Source: Faucicola osloensis_D (GTDB taxonomy: Bacteria > Pseudomonadota > Gammaproteobacteria > Pseudomonadales > Moraxellaceae). From it: a stretch of 64,000 bases of DNA. Location: assembly GCA_020041925.1 (NCBI GenBank), contig CP083409.1. One strand, given 5' to 3'. Every line of letters starts with the position of its first letter. Position 1 is the first letter of the stretch. The notes below the pieces were generated by a model. It did no database searches. It saw only the letters and a program-made list of their open reading frames with translations, and was not told the DNA's origin. A program made the position numbers and the translations under genes. Positions 61,705 to 64,000 of this stretch are shown in pieces.

Positions 61705-62925
61705 ATGATAGTATTTAACCAATTTAAAAAATTTTTGGCACACGATATGGCGGCGGGTATCGTGTTGGCGTTTGCCGCTGTGTTGGCGATGCTGGTAGCA
61801 AACTCTCCGATGAGTGACATATACGAGCATTTTTTGCATCTGCCTATTTCGATAAAAATCGGCTCTTTTAGTATCGATCATCATTTATTACACTGGATCA
61901 ACGATGGCTTGATGGTGGTGTTTTTCTTTTTAGTGGGGCTTGAGCTCAAGCGGGAAATGCTAGTGGGTGAGCTATCAGACGTCAAAAAAGTCGTCTTGCC
62001 TGCAATTGCTGCGGTCGGTGGTATGATGGTACCGGCAATTTTTTATGCCGCATTCAATTATCAGCACGCAGATTTAATGAAAGGTTGGGCGATTCCTGCC
62101 GCGACAGATATTGCGTTTGCCTTAGGAGTGCTGACTTTACTGGGCAATCGCGTGCCCGCCGCGCTCAAAGTATTCTTGGCATCGATTGCTATTTTTGATG
62201 ATATTGGTGCGATTATCATTATTGCGTTATTTTACTCATCGGGTCTGTCCATGGCGGCACTGGCTTGGGTTGGGGTATGTTTGGTGATATTGTGGCTCAT
62301 GAATCGCTTTAACGTGACCCGTACCACCGCTTATATAATGATTGGCGTTTTGCTATGGGCGGCGATGTTAAAGTCGGGGCTACATGCGACGCTTGCCGGT
62401 GTGCTGCTTGCGCTATTCATCCCAATGACAGACAACAAGCACCCTGAGCATTCACCCCTCGAATCGGTTGAACATGATTTGCAAGACACAGTCAGCTTTA
62501 TTATTTTACCGATTTTTGCGTTTGCCAACGCGGGCATTTATCTCGGTGGTACGGGGATATCCTCGCTGCTGCATACGGTACCGCTCGGCATTGCCCTAGG
62601 GCTGCTGCTGGGCAAGCCGATTGGGGTGATGTTATTTAGTTGGCTTGGCGTCAAGCTTGGGTTAGCCAGCTTGCCTACCAATGTTGATTGGCGACAAGTA
62701 TTTGGCGTGGCGATTTTATGTGGTATTGGCTTTACTATGAGTTTGTTTATTGGCGGGCTTGCCTTTGCGGGGCTTGAAGTCAAACCGTTTGACGAACGAC
62801 TCGGCATTATTTTAGGGTCATTATTGGCAGGTATGTTGGGGTATTTTTACCTCAAGAAAGTCTTACCAACCCAAGCGCTGACACAGCAGGTGAGTAATCC
62901 TGAGGACCATACCTATATTCGCTAA
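61705..62925 (+). CDS. nhaA: Na+/H+ antiporter NhaA
   Basis: A 406-residue polytopic membrane protein. The functional motif of NhaA is intact: PAATDIAFALGVLTLLGNRV (about residues 131-150) and the two adjacent Asp in ASIAIFDDIGAIIIIALFYS (about 158-177), which bind and move Na+ and H+. LHWINDGLMVVFFFLVGLEL (about 63-82) is the usual N-terminal stretch. It exports Na+ in exchange for protons at the inner membrane, for salt and pH tolerance. No nhaR neighbour. Stand-alone. Confidence 0.96.
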   Translation: MIVFNQFKKFLAHDMAAGIVLAFAAVLAMLVANSPMSDIYEHFLHLPISIKIGSFSIDHHLLHWINDGLMVVFFFLVGLELKREMLVGELSDVKKVVLPAIAAVGGMMVPAIFYAAFNYQHADLMKGWAIPAATDIAFALGVLTLLGNRVPAALKVFLASIAIFDDIGAIIIIALFYSSGLSMAALAWVGVCLVILWLMNRFNVTRTTAYIMIGVLLWAAMLKSGLHATLAGVLLALFIPMTDNKHPEHSPLESVEHDLQDTVSFIILPIFAFANAGIYLGGTGISSLLHTVPLGIALGLLLGKPIGVMLFSWLGVKLGLASLPTNVDWRQVFGVAILCGIGFTMSLFIGGLAFAGLEVKPFDERLGIILGSLLAGMLGYFYLKKVLPTQALTQQVSNPEDHTYIR

Positions 62926-63038
62926 ACTATTCACCCAAGGGCATTGTAACGATAAATAAAATCTACAAATGATAGCAACGAATATTGCTATCATTTTTTT
63001 ATACCAATAATTTTGTGATCAGGAATAAGGAAAACACC

Positions 63039-63443
63039 ATGACAACTAATAAGATAAAGGGTAAAAAAGCCGCATGGTTGGGCGGTGGTGTGGCAATAAT
63101 TGGTCTATTGGCAAGTTGCGCCGGCGTGGCGTACCAATCGCTGCAAAATGGTAAGTTAAGCGATATCAAAGAAAGCATTGATAGTGTACCCAAAAAAACG
63201 CTGACCCTAAAAGGCACATTTACCCAAAGCTTAGAGCAATCTGAATTTAATGACGGTACCACCAAATACCATGTATTTGACCCAAACAACCTGTTAGCCG
63301 AGTATGCAAAAGCGCAAGGTCAAACGGGCGTGTCGATTAATTTACCTGTCTGCATTGAAGGGCGGGTGACTGAAAAAGGACGTTACGGACATTTAGGAAA
63401 ATATCCGTATGAGCTGTGGGTGGATAAAATTTGCCAGTCCTAG
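63039..63443 (+). CDS. Small lipoprotein of unknown function
   Basis: A 134-residue lipoprotein: KIKGKKAAWLGGGVAIIGLL then lipobox ASC near residue 26, acylated at Cys. The mature part is predicted to be mostly beta (TLTLKGTFTQSLEQSEFNDG, later INLPVCIEGRVTEKGRYGHL) with two further Cys near each end of that segment (Cys in LPVC and in DKIC) that could form a disulfide. The frame opens at 62985, but ATG 63039 follows AAGGAAAACACC. No family recognised. Confidence 0.75.
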   Translation: MTTNKIKGKKAAWLGGGVAIIGLLASCAGVAYQSLQNGKLSDIKESIDSVPKKTLTLKGTFTQSLEQSEFNDGTTKYHVFDPNNLLAEYAKAQGQTGVSINLPVCIEGRVTEKGRYGHLGKYPYELWVDKICQS

Positions 63444-63478
63444 ACCAGTGCTAGATAAGCAGCTTGTCTGACCCTCAA

Positions 63479-64000
63479 TCATTGACGATCAGGATCAATC
63501 TCAACCAAATCAATGGGCTGGGTATGCAGCGAACCGTCTTGAATCGCGGTTTGTAGTGGATACTTGATGCGCTCTTCGGCGATGATTTGTCGCGACACAT
63601 GCTGAATCAACTGACGTAACCAACGATGCGCAGGGTGATGCTGTAATAGTGGCGACCACGCCATCGTCAATTCAAACTCTGGAATAAAAAATGGCGGCTC
63701 TTTAATCACGATATCATCATTATTTGCCTGCATACGCGCCACCCGAGTCGGGAGTGTAGCAATTAAATCTTTATTGGCGGTGAGCATCGCAGGCATCTGA
63801 TAATGACGGGTAAAGACACTGATTTGACGTTTCTGACCGAGGCGTTGTAACGCCGCATCAATCGAGCCAAGTCCACCAGATTTTTCGGGATTGACGCCAA
63901 AACCCACACCCATGCCTGTTTTAGAGACCCAAACGTGCTGAGCTTTAAGATAATTTTTTAGGTTAAAGCGATTGACATACGGGCTGTCAGCCGACAACAA
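63479..64000 (-). CDS. LysR-type transcriptional regulator, C-terminal part (cut by window edge)
   Basis: The minus strand is open from the right edge to the TGA-type stop at 63479 (174 codons, the N-terminal DNA-binding domain lies outside). The sequence fits the effector-binding domain of LysR-type regulators: VSVFTRHYQMPAMLT-like wording (here ISVFTRHYQMPAMLT), LIATLPTRVARM and FELTMAWSPLLQHHPAHRWL, the last being the typical C-terminal 'W......HPAH.WLR' signature. The regulated genes are not visible. Confidence 0.8.
   Translation of the reverse strand: MLSADSPYVNRFNLKNYLKAQHVWVSKTGMGVGFGVNPEKSGGLGSIDAALQRLGQKRQISVFTRHYQMPAMLTANKDLIATLPTRVARMQANNDDIVIKEPPFFIPEFELTMAWSPLLQHHPAHRWLRQLIQHVSRQIIAEERIKYPLQTAIQDGSLHTQPIDLVEIDPDRQ

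Overview
The window reads as chromosome from a gamma-proteobacterium of the family Moraxellaceae, probably close to Moraxella osloensis or Psychrobacter. The basis is the protein sequences (porins ending in Phe, the gene set, the short intrinsic terminators) and the moderate base composition; no rRNA or other decisive marker is present, so the genus is an inference. Almost all of it is densely packed housekeeping DNA. There is no insertion sequence, prophage, integrase or CRISPR array.

Layout. 1-6.8 kb: pyrimidine/arginine precursor genes carB (cut by the left edge), a PhzF-family gene and carA on the minus strand, then two ubiquinone hydroxylases on the plus strand. 6.9-12 kb: a DUF937/OmpA membrane protein, a rhomboid protease, a phosphoesterase, a bestrophin-like channel and purE. 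12-18.5 kb: valS lies between two accessory, AT-rich clusters: an AAA ATPase plus DUF3226/TOPRIM-like pair on its upstream side, and a three-gene cassette (deoxyribosyltransferase/TIR-like protein, possible ADP-ribosyltransferase-like protein, small basic protein) downstream. These are the best candidates for an undescribed conflict or defence system. 18.5-28.7 kb: polA, a thioesterase, a TPMT-type methyltransferase, an FMN 2-hydroxyacid dehydrogenase, a glutaredoxin-like protein, mtgA and ppk1. 28.8-30.1 kb: three small acidic, apparently disordered proteins downstream of a perfect palindrome. 30.2-37.1 kb: miaE, glcB and three tandem porin paralogues.

37.2-47.4 kb: the conserved pyrG-kdsA-eno-ftsB-ispD neighbourhood, interrupted between kdsA and eno by a copper cassette (degenerate HMA-domain protein, cueR, DUF305 lipoprotein, copZ, copA) with a readable MerR-type promoter of 19-bp spacing, then tRNA-Glu. 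47.6-54 kb: a His-tailed mini membrane protein, ornithine decarboxylase, a PepSY-like membrane protein behind a Fur-box-like site, and trpG, trpE and trpR, where the trpE and trpR upstream regions share a 25-bp element that looks like the TrpR operator. 54-64 kb: oleate hydratase, a GST, panE, a frameshifted small ORF, bioD, rpmB-rpmG, a membrane-anchored C13 (legumain-type) peptidase, nhaA, a small lipoprotein and a LysR-type regulator cut by the right edge.

Many genes end in clear intrinsic terminators, so most transcription units are short. Likely operons are carA-phzF, the two ubi hydroxylases (4-bp overlap), the ATPase-DUF3226 pair (1-bp overlap), the three-gene cassette after valS, DUF305-copZ-copA, and rpmB-rpmG.
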